DNA from: Acanthococcus lagerstroemiae
Lineage: Eukaryota; Arthropoda; Insecta; Hemiptera; Eriococcidae
Direction: 5' to 3'
Length of the DNA stretch: 64,000 nucleotides
Assembly (NCBI GenBank): GCA_031841125.1
Contig: CM063111.1
Coordinates: 60,635,535-60,699,534, forward strand
Both the position numbers and the translations under genes were made by a program. The notes under the pieces were generated by a model. It was not told the origin of the DNA. It saw only the letters and a list, made by a program, of their open reading frames with translations, and searched no databases. Shown here piece after piece: positions 23,101-38,100 of the stretch. Numbering within the stretch: position 1 is the stretch's first letter; the number at the start of each line of letters is the position of its first letter.

Positions 23101-26100
23101 TACAAATTTCACATTACACTCAACACAGAGAGCTTTGGTGCGAGTGACTTTTCTTCACGACTTGCAGATACATTTTTTGCTCTTATAATTGAGAGGGCTG
23201 AGGTACGCTCAACATCAGGAAATTATTTACTTCGAAATACAAATCTTTTTCAGCTGATTAGAAATAGGCGAAATGGTGGAACTGATTTTGATAATAGAGA
23301 GCAGTTGCACACAGTCCCTTCATTTTATAGAATAGGCTTGGAGACGGACCTAGGATTTCGTTCTGGGAGAGGCTACACGTCCTAAAAAACAAAAATCAAG
23401 ACATTGAGCATACCTTACAATACTGAGTAAAATAAAAAGAACCAGGAATTTTCAAAACAGAGGAGGAACCCGGTGAAAATAACAAAAAGTTAAGCGGGAG
23501 AAAAATTTTGAATTTCACACAGAAATGTATTTGAGAATACAACAAATACTGCAGGAATTGCTTCCTTGTTAGGAGCTCGCTGGAAATTCTACTTTCTATT
23601 GAATATCACAGTACATCTGGGAGCTTGATGGCTCGGGGGAAAGGGGCTGAAGCCCACACTGCCTCCCCTTGAATCCGCACCTGGACAGGCTAAGTATCCA
23701 AACGACAAAGTTTGATGTTCTACGCCAGAACGACTGCATGCCAATGGCATTTACAACTCAAGCCAAGCTCGATATCAAACATGAATCAGGTGACCTGTAA
23801 ACTTGAAAGCGGAATATTTAACAGCAATTTCCTTTGCTGAGATTCCACACTCAACTCGAGTATATTTTGAAATAATTCAACCGGGCGATAGCTAGTCGCA
23901 AGTCAATACTAACCACAAAAAGTGGAAAATCAAATTCATAAGGAGGAAACAAAACTCTGAGTCTCAGTCAAGTCGCAGGTACGGGAGGTGCTGAACAATC
24001 ATAAAAGAATAAAATAAGTCTGAGCCTGGTCTTAAGAAACGATCCAGACACAACCGAGCTTCAACATGTCTTATCACAGATTTGGGAAAGCAGAGTTTAA
24101 AGAGTCGTAAACAGGTCGCTAGCGCGACAACTTTTCCGAGGGAGAACTATAGGGTGAAAATTACAAATTTCCCGCCAAAAATCTAAAAAAAAATAAGAAG
24201 AATGTCGATCTCGTTCAACTGAGCGCAGCTATCGGTCAGCGAATGTTTTTTCGCCGGTTGGCTTCACGCAATACTTACAACCGAACTGAACTGTGAACTG
24301 AACTGGAATCAAGTTCAGTGTCGGTCGGAAAACATGACATCGATTTTAGGATGACGGCCAGTCAAAAGATATATATCCATGTCAAACTTTTAAGCATTGC
24401 AAATTAATCGTCTGCAAATTGCAGCCGCGTAGCGAAGATCAAGATCAATGAGTACATGGGTATAAGCAAAAATAATTTCCACGGAAATGTGGACCACTGG
24501 ACTGAATTGTGACCATGAAGAGCTAAATCATCCTGACTGGCTTCACGCAATACGCACAACTGAACTAAACTGTGAACTGAACGGGAATTAAGTTCTGTTC
24601 AGTGTCGGTCGGAAATAGGATGAGGGTCAGCCAATAGACGTATCCATGTTAAAAAAACAAAAAAAAAACAACGTAAAATGTCTCAACGGATCTTAATACA
24701 GCCTTAACGAGTCATAATATAACCATGAAGATTCTTGACAGTCATAATGAGTCCTCACGAGTTTTTATAGAATTTCACCACGAAGTCTTAATAAGTCTTA
24801 AACTAGTCGGAAAGACTTTAACTGACTTCATGTTTTAAGAATTCATGATGAGTTCCCAAATCATCAAAAATTGTCTCAACTCAACCTTTCAGATTCTTAA
24901 CGCAGCTATTAGTCGTCTCAAGGATTTGGACAGTCTCAGCGAGTTTTAATATAGTCTTAAAAAGTCTTATCGAGTCTTACTACAAACTTACCATACATAC
25001 AGAAACATAATACCATATTCAAAAGCCTTCACGTAGACATGAGACACGTCTAAAGGATTCAGAGGGAATTTCAATCTTAAGAAATTGTCTCAACCCAACC
25101 TACAAATTCTTAACGCAGCTATAGTCGTTTCAAGGATCTTGACAGTCTCAACGAGTTTGAATATAGTCTTAGCAGCCATGAGAAATGTTAACAAATCTTG
25201 ACAGCGCGTGAAGAATCTTAAAGGGTCAGAGCACAGTCTTGAGGACGCTCAACACAGAAATAAAGTATTAACGAGTATTATGAGCAAACAGTCTTTGATT
25301 TCATAACAAATTTAAACAACAAAAAGTGTATTCTGGGTGGTTAAGGAAGGGCTTTAAACGCCTCACTCCGCTCTACAGCTAGGGCACTGATTACACTCAA
25401 GATTTATGCGAGAAGTAACATCGAACTTTACGTACCTTCAAGATTTTGTCAGCTGGTTGTAGACCTTGCAACGAGGCCGGACTATTAGGCTGCACAGCGG
25501 TAACAAAAATACCCACTTCGTTTCCACCGATCAGACGAATCCCGACGGAACCCTCTTTCTGGAACGCTACGAACCTCGGATCTTCCCTGGAAAAAAATGT
25601 ATTCATGCGGAACATGAATAATTACAGTAATTACGAAACCGCGGGCGTATATTATTAGCAAGAGAGGCGAGGGAATCTTACATGGGATACTTTTGTCGGT
25701 GAACATTATTGGCTTCGTCTTCTTGCATTTTTGCAATACCGTAATAATCTGCGGGAAAAACAAATAAAAAAGATTAAATAATGACTACTATCTTCTTTTT
25801 TCTTTCTCCTCAAACTAATTTCAACCTTCCCACTGGCGAGAAAGGAGGGTGACAGGAAGTTATACGATTGTAATCCAGTAAGACTGTTGCTTCGAAACAC
25901 GAGTAGGTATGTGTCAATATTCACTCTTAGATTTTACCCTGGGTGTAACACGTGTACAGAATGGAAAAATGTTTTGTAAACACAGAGAGACCTTGTTTTT
26001 ATTAAGAACAGCGAACGTACATGTCCAAATATTACGCACTGGATACGTTGAATGGCACGTACGATCGTACGAATAAATGAATTTCAATGTTTGCGGCTGG

Positions 26101-29100
26101 AAAATGATGGTCATCACGATGGAAGTTTTTAGAAGTACGAAGTAAAATTCTCCTGAATTGATCAACTAAATTTGTCATCAAGGCGACGTATTTGGCGCGA
26201 TCAGTAATTTCACCAATGGATAATCATATGATAATTACAGAGAACAACATGACCACTTTCCGCATTAAAAAAATTTGCAAGAGGCACTCAACTGAAAACA
26301 TGATAACTACAAAAGAAAAACGAGGTGGTGACACTGCATTGACGTCACATATTTGGAACTAAGAAGAACCGGCAGCCCCGCAGAGAGAAAAAGAGGGCCT
26401 GGGAGGGAATTTCCACGGGCCCTTCCTTCCAGTTCATTTTTTTCTTTTGTCAGACGGGAAAAAATTATAAGCTACGGGATAAGAGGTTTCTTTCATGGTT
26501 TAGGGAGTGATTGCTGATTTGATGTACAGTAGATATGACGTTGCCGTAAGCGTTGAAATTCAGGTATTTTAAAAATATCGGGCCCTCCAGAAAGTCCGGG
26601 CCTGGGGTATTTCTTCCCTTTCCCCCTCCCTCACGACATGGTTGAGCACCGGACGCGAATTCATTGTTGCCATTATATACTTCCATTTATCCCGATCAAT
26701 GTTACCGTACTCGTTTAAACAAAAATGCATACAAATCATCCATTTTCAATAAAACAAACTAAAAATCGTAGACGGTGACGGTCACCACGATGAAATTTTG
26801 ACCCCTTTGAGTCAAATCCTAAGGCTGAAGGGGTGAGGATAAAATATGTTTGACATATGGACAATGTAGAAGACGTTAACCTCTAAATGATGGCATCAAA
26901 ATTTCCAAATAGCATTCATAGAAAGCGAAGTATACACCAGTCACGAAAGTAGTCCACATTTCTGTAGAATTACCCATACAGTCGGATCAAAATCTCCAAA
27001 CATTATTTAGCAAGGAAATTTACAAACATATCGCCAAGGACAAGAACAATCGTAAAAGCTAAGTCTTGAAATTGTATACAAGAAAACTGTGAGGAAGCCA
27101 ACTTGGTTTCCATAAAATTCCAACTTCGACACCAAAGTGCAACTTCGCTGTCTGGCGACTCGATGCAAACTACCATTGACGGGAAAAACTAATTTATCCA
27201 CAAATTACAAAAGTAAGAACTCACACTATAAGCAGAAATAAAAGGTTTGGTAAGATCCAGTAGAAACGCCCATAGTTTTCTTCAACATATAATGTCCTTG
27301 AACGTGAACTATGCATATCTTGATTCTCGAATTTGGTGGCCTACACCAAGTAACCGCACAAAAAATGAACATTCCACGGTTCTTTCATCGGAAAAAGAAC
27401 ACAAAGAAACACACGAGCTATATTTTATTCATCTATAGTAACGTTTCGCGACACCTAAATTCTAAAAATTTTAGTCCCGAACAAGGACAAGTAATAAATA
27501 TTATACCAGAAAAAAGAGAAAAAAGTTGAAACAAATTTAAAAGGTACACCGATGAAAGAAAGAATGCGAACGCAGTTCTTTCGACAAAATTTATGCGATC
27601 CCCATAGTGGAACCTGAAGACACAATAGCTGACTAATCGCACACTTGCTACAAGATCCTGTAGCTCATACATCGACCAATTTTATTTTCGCAAAAAGAAA
27701 ATACACATTGGCGAGCTAATTAAGACAGACGACCCGTAAAGAACGACTGATACGTATTTATTACTAACCATGACACAACAACCTTGAACTTCCACAAGGA
27801 AAGCGACCCCTTTACCGAGTTGAGATCAGATACTCAAATTAGATAAAATTACTTTTCCTATGATCTTGCCGGCCACTCAAGTAAAACACAATCAACGGAC
27901 TAGAAGAAAAAATTCGTTAATATTTGAATACCAATCTCACGTTCAAGTCGGTACACTTCGTTTCAAAATCCACAAACCGGCCAAAGAGTTTTCATTAACC
28001 CTATGAATCATTAGTTCGAGAGAAACATTTCTATCTAGTAAAGAACGAAGGGGGTGGGCTGTCACATTTTTAACGGTATTTTTATATTTTTTTTTTTTCA
28101 TTGGAAAATACCTGCACTAGTTTCATAAGTGGGATTTGGGCAAAACACCGTCCACACCTTAGTAGGTATAATAATTTACAGAACAATACTGAATCGGCCT
28201 CATGATCCCATCAACGTCAAGAATCTAATCAACCGTTAATCTTACGAAAAAAATTGTTATTACTAAATCTATAGATCTCAAAAAGTAATAGGTACAACTC
28301 GTAGGCATTGAAACCTGTTTGGGTTGATCTTCGAGCTCGAATCACATTAGGATTGTACTACTTCATAACAAAGTTTCAGCTGATAAAGTTAATTACAGAT
28401 GACCAGAATGTCGGACAACGCTATTTCTCCAGGAACAACCCCCCCCCCCCAATGGTTTGATTAGGTTCACCCACGAATTCGACCTTCGTTCCGGTATCAC
28501 GGAAAATATATCAACACTTCAGCTTCTCAAGTCAATTCCGGTTGAACAAAAAAGTCTCAGATCAATAAATTAATAAATAAACTTCGCAACCATTAAAGGC
28601 TTCACTTCGTTTACTTAAAAGATTTCAAATGAGTGATGTAGCGCAGTACAATATTTTTTCCATTTTTTTATTGACCTTTCGTTCGAGAAAAAAAAAAGTA
28701 ATCAGCAAAGCCCAAGAACATACGGCTGAATGGATAACTGCTGTCTAACTCTGAAGTCCATTTCACTGACTTGAGGGCAATCTCATTTTTCTCCACATTC
28801 GGGAAGGTCGCCCGAGCTTGGGCCAGTAACATCGACGGCGTAATGCAGTCCCTATGATATGACCTTTGTCAGTTAACGTGTACCTCATGAAATTACTAAT
28901 TGTGAATCAGATCGCATCCAAGGGGCCGATTTTGGTACACGAGCGTAATGCGCCCAGGCAAAAGATTTCCAATGTCGCGTCCGTTCAAATGACGCACACT
29001 ACTACTCACATAATATGGTTCAGAGAGTACCAATTGTGGATCAGTCTACATTGTCATGTTCTATGCGTAGACTCCATATACGCGGAGATGATGTATTAGA

Positions 29101-32100
29101 TGATATTTGATGCAAAGAACATTAAAAGCAATATTTACTATTCGTACCAACTGCGAATCAGTCTACACATGGGAGATAGTTCAACGCATACAAGTATTAC
29201 CAGTATTTCAAGATTGCCCAACCACAACAATGCGGTACCTGGGAGTGATTCTCGACGACAAGCTCAACTGGGTCGAACACATCCGGCAGGCAACTGATCG
29301 GGCCATCAAATCACTCCCCGCTCTGACCCAAATATGCACCAACATGTTCATGTACAGCTTCAGGGCGAGACGGACTATAGGGTAGGGATGCGTGCAAACA
29401 CACCTTCTGTACTGCAGCTCTATCTGGTACCATCGGACGATTCTGAGAACGACACGGCAGCTGCTCATGTCGGTGCAGAGGAAAGCGGCACTTTTCTGCA
29501 TTCAAGGCTATCGCCGGACAGCCAGTCAAGAAGCAGCATTCGTTCTGGCTGATCTTGCGCCGATAGACCTCGCGATTCATGAACGGCCAGTCCTGTGGCT
29601 ACTCCGCCGTAGCCTACCTGTCGCCAACTGAGGCCCATATCCCAGAGCGGCTTGCACCCCATCCGGCATTTTCCAAATAGGGGCGGAGACCGCCGCTGAA
29701 TACTCCGATGAAGCACATGATGATCTCATCAGTGGCAGCGAAGAAGAGGACGCAGTAGCCACCGTCACTGGTGGGGTACCATTTGAGCGGCTGGCCAAGC
29801 AGTTTCGCGGCATCACTGAACAATGCCAGGGGAAACGTTGGGACGAGGCGTCGACTGGTCGGTGGACACACTCAATTCAGCATCAGCGCCCGGCGTAAGT
29901 CCAAAATACAGCTCTCGTTTTGGACAACGCAGGTGCTGACGGGACACGGATGCTTCGCCGAGTACCTGAACAAGATGAGACGGCGCGACACTCCATAATG
30001 CGAGTGTGAGAGCATGGTTTCGCAGTCTGCGGAGCACGTTCTCACAGCGTGCGCGCTCACTGGTCCACACGCACCCATTCCACCACCGTCGGCTTCATCG
30101 GAGGAATGGAATGTGTGGGCCGAATTCGCGGCGAAGACGGTGTGCTGGTTTTGGGAAGCGAAGAACCCGCTATTCCCAGCGGCGACCATCACCACCACGT
30201 TGTTACCAGCACCAATCAATGGACAGTCGGGATCAGGGTGGACCCGTACCCAGTGCCCCTGTCGGCGGCATACCACTATTGACTGGCGGAAAACAGGGAG
30301 ATCCCGTAGCCGCCAGTCGAAGAGCCTGGAAGAGGGCGGGCCCACCATCACCAACGCGCCGAATATCGGTATCCCACTGAAACTGCGACAGCAGAAGAGA
30401 CAATGGCAGTAGCCGGCGCGAAAGACTGTTGGAGAAAGGAGAAGCCCAGTGACACCTCGGCACCAATGAGCGTCCCCTCCCATCCCGAGGATCGTCACTG
30501 GTAGGGGACCCTGGAACCGGATATCCAACTCATCTGCTCGATCCACTTTGAGGAAGTGATGGAGAACTTGAGGCTGAAGTCTTGAGGTAACTGTCTGACC
30601 ATGGAGGCGACGAGCGACCCTCCCGTCTTGGGTGTGTTGCCGAAGTGGCGGGCGGGGAAGGAAGATGGAAGCCGATAAGGAAATGTCGTGAAATCGAAGC
30701 AGACAATACACAAACCGAAGAAGACTGATACAACGACCGACTGACTGGACAACAGACAAGACAGAATAGTTGTATCTAGCTCAAAATTGTAAATTTTAGG
30801 TGCAAATATTTCAAATACAACATGCAGTTTAAAACTGTGAGCTCTCTCCTCCTTGCCCCGCGCTAAACCTAATAGAAGGTATGTAAGGCAGTGGAGGAGG
30901 GGGGGCACGTCAATTTTTTCATTTTACTGTACATAGACGAATACATGGAGCCACCGGAGAAAGTTCCGGACTGGCCGCCGGGTGGGGCCTTGGCTCTTCG
31001 CGAGTAGGAAAAAAAAGTATTTCAAGATTATCCCTTGCCAGCTTACGTGCATGGACTGTCCACGACAGACAAAGGTGTATTCTTGAACTTTGCTCCTAGC
31101 GAAGTTCGGACCATATAGCCGCGAAGATACGCATCTGCTTGTTCACTTTTTTTATTTCACTGTCAACGGTAGAGCACGAAATCGGATGCAAGAAATCAAA
31201 AGGTCGCTCGATCCTCAGTTACAAAATGTTGTGATGGAGCCAAGTGCTGTCATAATTTTGGACGTCCTGCTAAGCCTCTCTCGCTTCGTACTAAAATAAC
31301 ACCACCAAACAAACATTTTGCTGCGCTTCCCTCGGAGTAGAGTTCAAGAACACATTTATAGAACTCCGAAAATACAATGGAAAAGCTTTTGAAAGGGATC
31401 AAGAACTTTTGAAATCACATTTGGCAGATCGATCCATAAATGGTATTCTGCAATCGATTTTCATCAACTTTTTCGAAAACGATCCTCGAAACGATTCCCT
31501 ATTGTAACCATGTAATATGACTTCAAGGGGAGGGGGGGGGGACAAGTCAAAAATTTTGTAGAACATTTCTCAAGCTTCCTCGTAGAGCATCGTAACTAAC
31601 ATAGTGAAACGTCCTGAAAAAGGGATCTGATTGTAGATCAATTTTAGTTTTCTTGGACGCTGTTCTACGCTGGTAACGATATTGTGAAGAAACGGCGGTA
31701 ATTACAAGAAATAGGAACAACTGGTATCTCTTCACTTTCTGAACAGAAGAGAAGCTCAAAGCTATCAACATGGCCATGGTGTAAGCTATCGGTTCGTGGC
31801 GTATGTATGAGAGGGGGATTCGGAGGATAAATCTCCTTTCTCCATAAGATTTCAAATAGACAATTCTTGTGTTCATTCCTTAAGAATTCAAACAGTCTTC
31901 GCTCGCTACGCTGGTGAATTCCTAGTTTTTTATTTTTCTTTCTCGCCCCCTCTCCAATTACACACTTTCATCTACGACACTGTGTTTTCAGATAAGTCAC
32001 ACAATACAAATTTGCAGGTGAGCAATTAAGATTGAACTGCAATTTGCAACGGACTGGGAAGAACAACGTGGACTCGTCCCGTTTCTGCAGAAGACCGTAT

Positions 32101-35100
32101 TTTGAAATCGATTTTTACTCCTGTAGGAACGCTGCAATCGATTTTTCAGTACTACTAGTAGATACAGCGAAAAAGGTACTACGGTCATCCACTGAATATT
32201 GAAAATCGTCAAATTGTGACTTATCCCCTTTCTGAGAAAGGCTGTTAATTTGCTCATTAGATTTTCTGGCGTTAATAAGGAACTGAAACAAAACGCCCAG
32301 CCTAGGTACTCAAGTTGGGAACGAATCAACGGAGACGATTTACAAAATAAGCGCACTGCCGAACTTCTTCAGACCATACGAAGGGGGCGACCACAAGAGC
32401 TCTCTGAATCCATTAAATTCGATAAAACGGATCGTGTGTTTTATACATTCGAATTTTCCATTCTGGTAGTGACCCCCTTTGGGTTCTCTAGTGTACCACG
32501 TATTGTACGCGCAACAGCTGCGTTCAGAAATATTACCTTCAGCTCGCGGAGGTGGCGGTCTCGGCGGTTCCTGGTGATCTTCTACTACACTACGACTCCG
32601 CAAATGCGTATGCTGACTAGTGATACTATCGTGGTTTTCTTGATTTATATTATGGCTTGAACTATGACTATGATTAATTGGTGGTAGATTTCCTGCGAAA
32701 CCAAACGACCCCACATTAACATAATCGATCGTAACAATCGCAATGAAATTCGTTTTAAAAAAATTCATGTACAAAGCCGAGTACGTATTCTTCGTACCCT
32801 ACGCCGTTCCTTCTCACCTATACTTTCGTGACTATGGTTAAGATTACGATTTAACGGCGACGCCGGTCTGTCCAACTGCGTGAGAGATACGTCCAACAAT
32901 GGATTTCTCGACCGTCCGGTCCGCGGCACTAAATTACTCTTTTCCGATTCCAGCGAATTATGTTGTCTGGTAGGCGGCTGCACGTAGAGATTTTGCGAAG
33001 CTCCGTACAGATTACCGTTCAACATATCCATGTAATTACTCTCTGCAAGAAACGCGAGAAAAAAAAATGTACAAATGCGTACACATACGACGCATATTTC
33101 TTCTCTTCACTGCGCCACATGAGGAAAAGGAATACAAGCGACGATGCGGAACCGCATTAAATTTCGCGGCTACGCGAAAACTGCGGTCGGTAATTAATAT
33201 TTTTCGGTCGCAAATTAAATAAATAATACGAAAACACGCATTAACCTTTTGGCTGGCTGTTGCTCGAGTAAATAGAATACGGACTGCTGCGCGCTTCTCG
33301 TCGCACCGTCAAGTGCAGCTTTTCTTTACTACTTTCGATCAGCTTTTTCGTCTCCTTTAGACTGAGATTATCCGCCGGCTGGTTGTTAATCTTCAGGATG
33401 ACATCGCCCTCCTGCAGCGTAGGACCGCCGTTCGTTTCCAACTTCGAGTTCGTTATCTCTTTGATGTAGATGCGGTTGCCGAGCAGGATTCCAAAATCTG
33501 TAACGAATGATCGCAATATAGTTCAGAAAAAATTGAAACGTACGTAAACGATAGAAATAATGTTTTCAAGTGCATCTAGAGAAGCAATCTTTCACCAATT
33601 TCGAGAGAGTGGGCGTAATTTTAAACGTGGGTAAGCTAGTGGAAATGGAAAACGATATTTTTCTGGCAAATGCGTTGGTAGTGCGAGGTAGAGACTCATC
33701 ATTCAAATTCTCTCAGGTATCCAACTGTTCGGTTCGTACGCATTCACAATATTCTCTTTTCGAACAACTGAACCCTTCTCATTTACTAATAGAGTTAGGC
33801 CATATTACTGAAATTTAATGGTCCATATCCGGAAGCCTTCGAATACGAACCAGATTCTTGAATAAATCGGACACAGAAAAGAAATTGCAATCTGTTGTTT
33901 CCTTCGTGTAACAATAACCATTCACTATTTCTGTTACCGCAAGATCTAACCAGAACTGAGACAGACAAATAAGTAATCAGCCAGTCAGTCTATCCTTCAA
34001 CTAGCCAGCCAGTATATCAGTCAGTAAGTCAGTAAGCCAGACGTCAGTCGGTCAGTTTGACAGCCAGCCGGGAAAATTGAGGCATGAAGGTAGCATAGAC
34101 TGGAGGGTGTGGAGGTTCAGGAAATCCAAAGAAAAGAATCTAAAAAAATTTCAACAGACTGAATTCTGACCAGTACTGATGAGCCCTCAGGAAGTCTGAA
34201 TCTCCTAATCATCCTCAACGAGTCTCGAGAAGATTCGACAAGGTCATGATGTCTCAGGAGTAGCTCCAATGAATCTTGAATAGTATTTACAGATGAATCT
34301 ACAAGAATCTTAGTAATTTTTATGTCCTAATTACGTTTTAATCAGGCGAATTCTAAATAATATTTACAAGGCTCTGTCAAGTAAGCAATCTTCATTGCGC
34401 TGATGGTTCTACATTGTGCCAGGGACTGGAAGCCAAATGATAAAACTTCAACTTTCCGCTTTTGGCTGTAATTTTGAAAATAAAGATTTTGCTTTCGACT
34501 TTCAACCATAAGCGCAAATAGGTGGGGGCTTGGGGGGAGGGGCCGGCTTAGCCCCCCAACTTCTAAATATCCCCCAAACACTGAAAAATTACCAACGGAA
34601 ATGATGCGGGGAGGTGGTGTTGCTTTATAATAAGAGGGCTTAAGCCCCCCCCCAGTTCTGGGCCCTATTTGCGCTTCTGCTTTCAACCTTTCAATTTATT
34701 TTGACCTTTAGCTTTTGGCTTTTGACTTTCATGAAAATCATTGGCTTTCCGCTTTCAGCTAGCTTCCAAGAAATTATTCAAAAAATACCTACACTAAATA
34801 TAAAAACAACATTTCACTTTTAGACTTTCAAGTCTACATCTACTCTCTATCAGTTTCTGAAATTGCAATCATACTGGAAATAAGAAACGTATTTTTGTGG
34901 AAAAAGTTTTGAAAAACCAAAAAAATAAAGATTTTGCTATAAACTTTCAACTTTTTAATTTATTCTGACCTTTGGCTTTTGGCCTTTATGAAAATCATTA
35001 CCTTTTGGCTTTCAACTTCAAGCTTTTGGCCAACTTTCAGTCTCTGCATTGTGCTAAAAATTGAGCTGGATCCAGTTTTTTCATCACCTCCATCCTCCTT

Positions 35101-38100
35101 GAAATGCCAATAACCTCTCCCATTCAAAAATTGTAGCCAAGCTATTTTGGATTTTTAAATTGTGTCATATTCAGCTTTGGGTTTTACGCCATCATTTCTG
35201 AGTTCTGACTCCTCACTCCCCCACCCCTCAAAATCCAAAATACCCGCCACTTTAATTTTCTGAATAAAATTTGTGTCGAGTTCTTTTGACATGTGCTAAG
35301 ATGAAGCCGTAATGTGGTCAACTCTACCTTACTCTTCCTGAGCTACAGATACCGTCCTTGAAAACTCTTGGTCCCACCTTTTTGGAATTTCGAAAAATTG
35401 TTTCGTGCTAAGTTGCTTCAAGTTGTTTCACGTTATTTAAATATTGCGCCGTTTTCGACTTTGCTCCTATCATTTTTCCAGCTATACTCGACCCGTTTCT
35501 TCTCTTCCTCTTACAAATCCTCACCCAGCTATTTTGAACTTTTCAGAAAATACAAGCTAGGTTGTTCCAAGACGTGTTAAGATTATACCGTATTTAATTT
35601 AGCATTACCTAAAACCTTTTCAACGCTGTCAATAGCTCCCCCCCCCCTATTCCCCACATTCTATATTTTCAGGACAAACATTGTTCTTGTTGAATTGTTA
35701 TGGAACGAAAATAGTGTAGTATTCAGTTTTGCCCTATTCTAACTATTTTGAAGATACCACAACCCCTCAACTACCAAACAAAAGTACAGGCACCATTTTA
35801 AACAGGTGAAACAGAATACAAAATAGTCTCAGCACAACTTGGATGAACACAGCCCAAGCAAAATGTTCCGCAAATTCAATACGGGACTCCTTTTACAACC
35901 CTTCTGGGCTTCAAAAGTACATAAGATGTTTTAGACAGTTAATAAATCTCAAAGAGCTTCTCAGAAAGAAGTCAGCCCAAGCAAAATTTTTCGCAAATCG
36001 AATACGGGACTTCTTTTACAACGCTTCAGGGTTTCAGAAGTACATAAGATGTTTTAGATAGTCACTAAATCTCAAAGAGCCTCTCGGAGAGAAGTCTTAT
36101 GGCTGCTTTAATCTCTCTTCTCTATAACTTTACATACCATACCCTGGTTTTCCCTACGCCCGCAACCCCGAGGAAAAGTGGAGTCCAAAACAGACACATC
36201 CGAGCATCATTTAGATCTGTATCCTCTTTCCCGAGTTTTATTCAACGCTGCTTTTCCACCGCTCATAATTTAGGTACGACTCAGGAACAAACCAAACTGC
36301 GGAAGGGAGTGAAAATGAAGCCGCCTCCAATAATTTTTGAAGTTAGAAGATTTGCCGGTTGGCAAAACCGGACCTTCAATCGGAAAACTGACATGAAATC
36401 TCATCTGACATTTTCTATTCCAGCGTTAAAAAATTTGCCAATCGACAAAATAGAATCCTCAGTTGGAAAACTGATATTTCCAAGTAGCAAACTTGGGTTT
36501 CCTTCACCCGCTCCCATACTTCAGTACTTGTCTCCATTTGTCTGGTACGACTTCATTTCTAATAGTTCTCTACTTACTCTACACCTGTTCACAAACTGTA
36601 TCCAGTAATCCGTCTTGAACATCTCGAATCAGACTGAACATAATACGATACACGTGGCCGGGGGGGGGGCAGTTCCCCTAGTCATTAGTTGAATACAAAT
36701 GGTAGCTGGAAGTCGGCCCAGCACATAACTGCACTATTTCATTCTACTCGACGGTCCCGAGTCAAAATGCATACCAATCCTTCAATCAAAATCATCTCCT
36801 TAAACAACCAACAAATCAATCAAAACGAAATACATTTAATCTTCGCCGCCGTGGATAACTCTTCCTCCAACGCCCACACCTTTACGTAAAAAAAAAAAAA
36901 AAAAAAAAAAAGAAAAAGAATTTGCACGTCCAGAACGTGTTCATCACGTAAGGGGAAAAAACACGCATAAAATGCAAAATTACCAAAACAGCTCAAACTG
37001 TACACATTTCAGAACTGGAATACACTCGAAGATGAAAACCGGTTTAACCAACCGCTGTGTAGGTACATAAGTACTTCTACGAGCGACATAGGATAAAAAG
37101 GTATAATATGAATCATGAAAATGGAATCCATTGTGTCACTGACTCAATTGAACCTGATTCTGGTTCTGAAGTTTTCGCATATCTAGCGTGTTCCTCTCTT
37201 GTACCCCGCACCATTAAGCTTCTTCTTATGCTAATGAAAGACGGAACAACCGCATCGCGTCGGCGATCCTCACACAGTCCAAGCTCTAGCTGGTCACCGG
37301 CATGGGCTAATCTGTCAAAACTACTCACAGGCGACGAAACTGTAAGAGACATGTTGACTCGAACTGTTTAATGAGCCTGCCCACCTCCCCGTACACGGGT
37401 TAGAGTACTGACACTCGGGGGTACAGACCACTTAGTTCAAAACACCCAAATAGACGAGACTAACCATCTTTTTTCCGACTTTTGTTCAGCTGCACACGAA
37501 GAATGTGTGGCTCTTGAGAAGGTAACAATAATCGCCGGCGAACTGACAATGTGACGCTGTTTCCACTGTCGCGCAGGACTTGGACGGCTCGACCGTAATC
37601 CACGTTCTCCAGTGAGATTCCATTGGCGCTGGTAATTCTATCATTCACCCTGCGAACAATCAATGCGAGTAAAAATTAGAGTTGCGATTCCCACGGGTTT
37701 CCGAGCAGCAATTTGCGCTCATTTTGTACACCTATACTAGGGCACTTATATAACTCCGTACATTTATTCCCGTCAGTCACTTTAGGTTTTTATTATTATT
37801 TTTTTTAATGTACTATTGGCCGATCCGAACGCCGTATAAACCAAAATGGCTGACGGGAGTACCCCCCTATTATAGAGGGCATCGTCCTTAGGCAATGCAG
37901 ACTGCAGAGCCCACCGTGAAAAAAAAAACTAGCGGGTCTTCAAAAAACCTTTTTCAAAACTTCGTTGCTTATTTGACTCTTCAAGAAATTTCAGGGCTGG
38001 AATGTGTGGAGCCTGAAGTAGACTGCTCAATCTGCTACATCCAGGACGACCCCGTACGAACGAATGCGACTAGGCAGATTCTTCAATTGAAACAAGTTTA

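Noticed and set aside
24660..25290. CRISPR-like or ordinary microsatellite array
   Set aside because: Units are irregular in length and spacing with no exact repeat, and the DNA is eukaryotic intron.
29872..30759. 295-codon open frame on the minus strand
   Set aside because: It is antisense to the R1-like element's GC-rich coding tail and has no recognisable domain; GC-rich codons leave few stops on the opposite strand.
32765..32817. Extension of pyd exon 4 past the donor
   Set aside because: The frame continues, but GTGAGA at 32817 fits the phase of exon 5 and the extension (basic [10 protein letters not shown]) is unlike Pyd.
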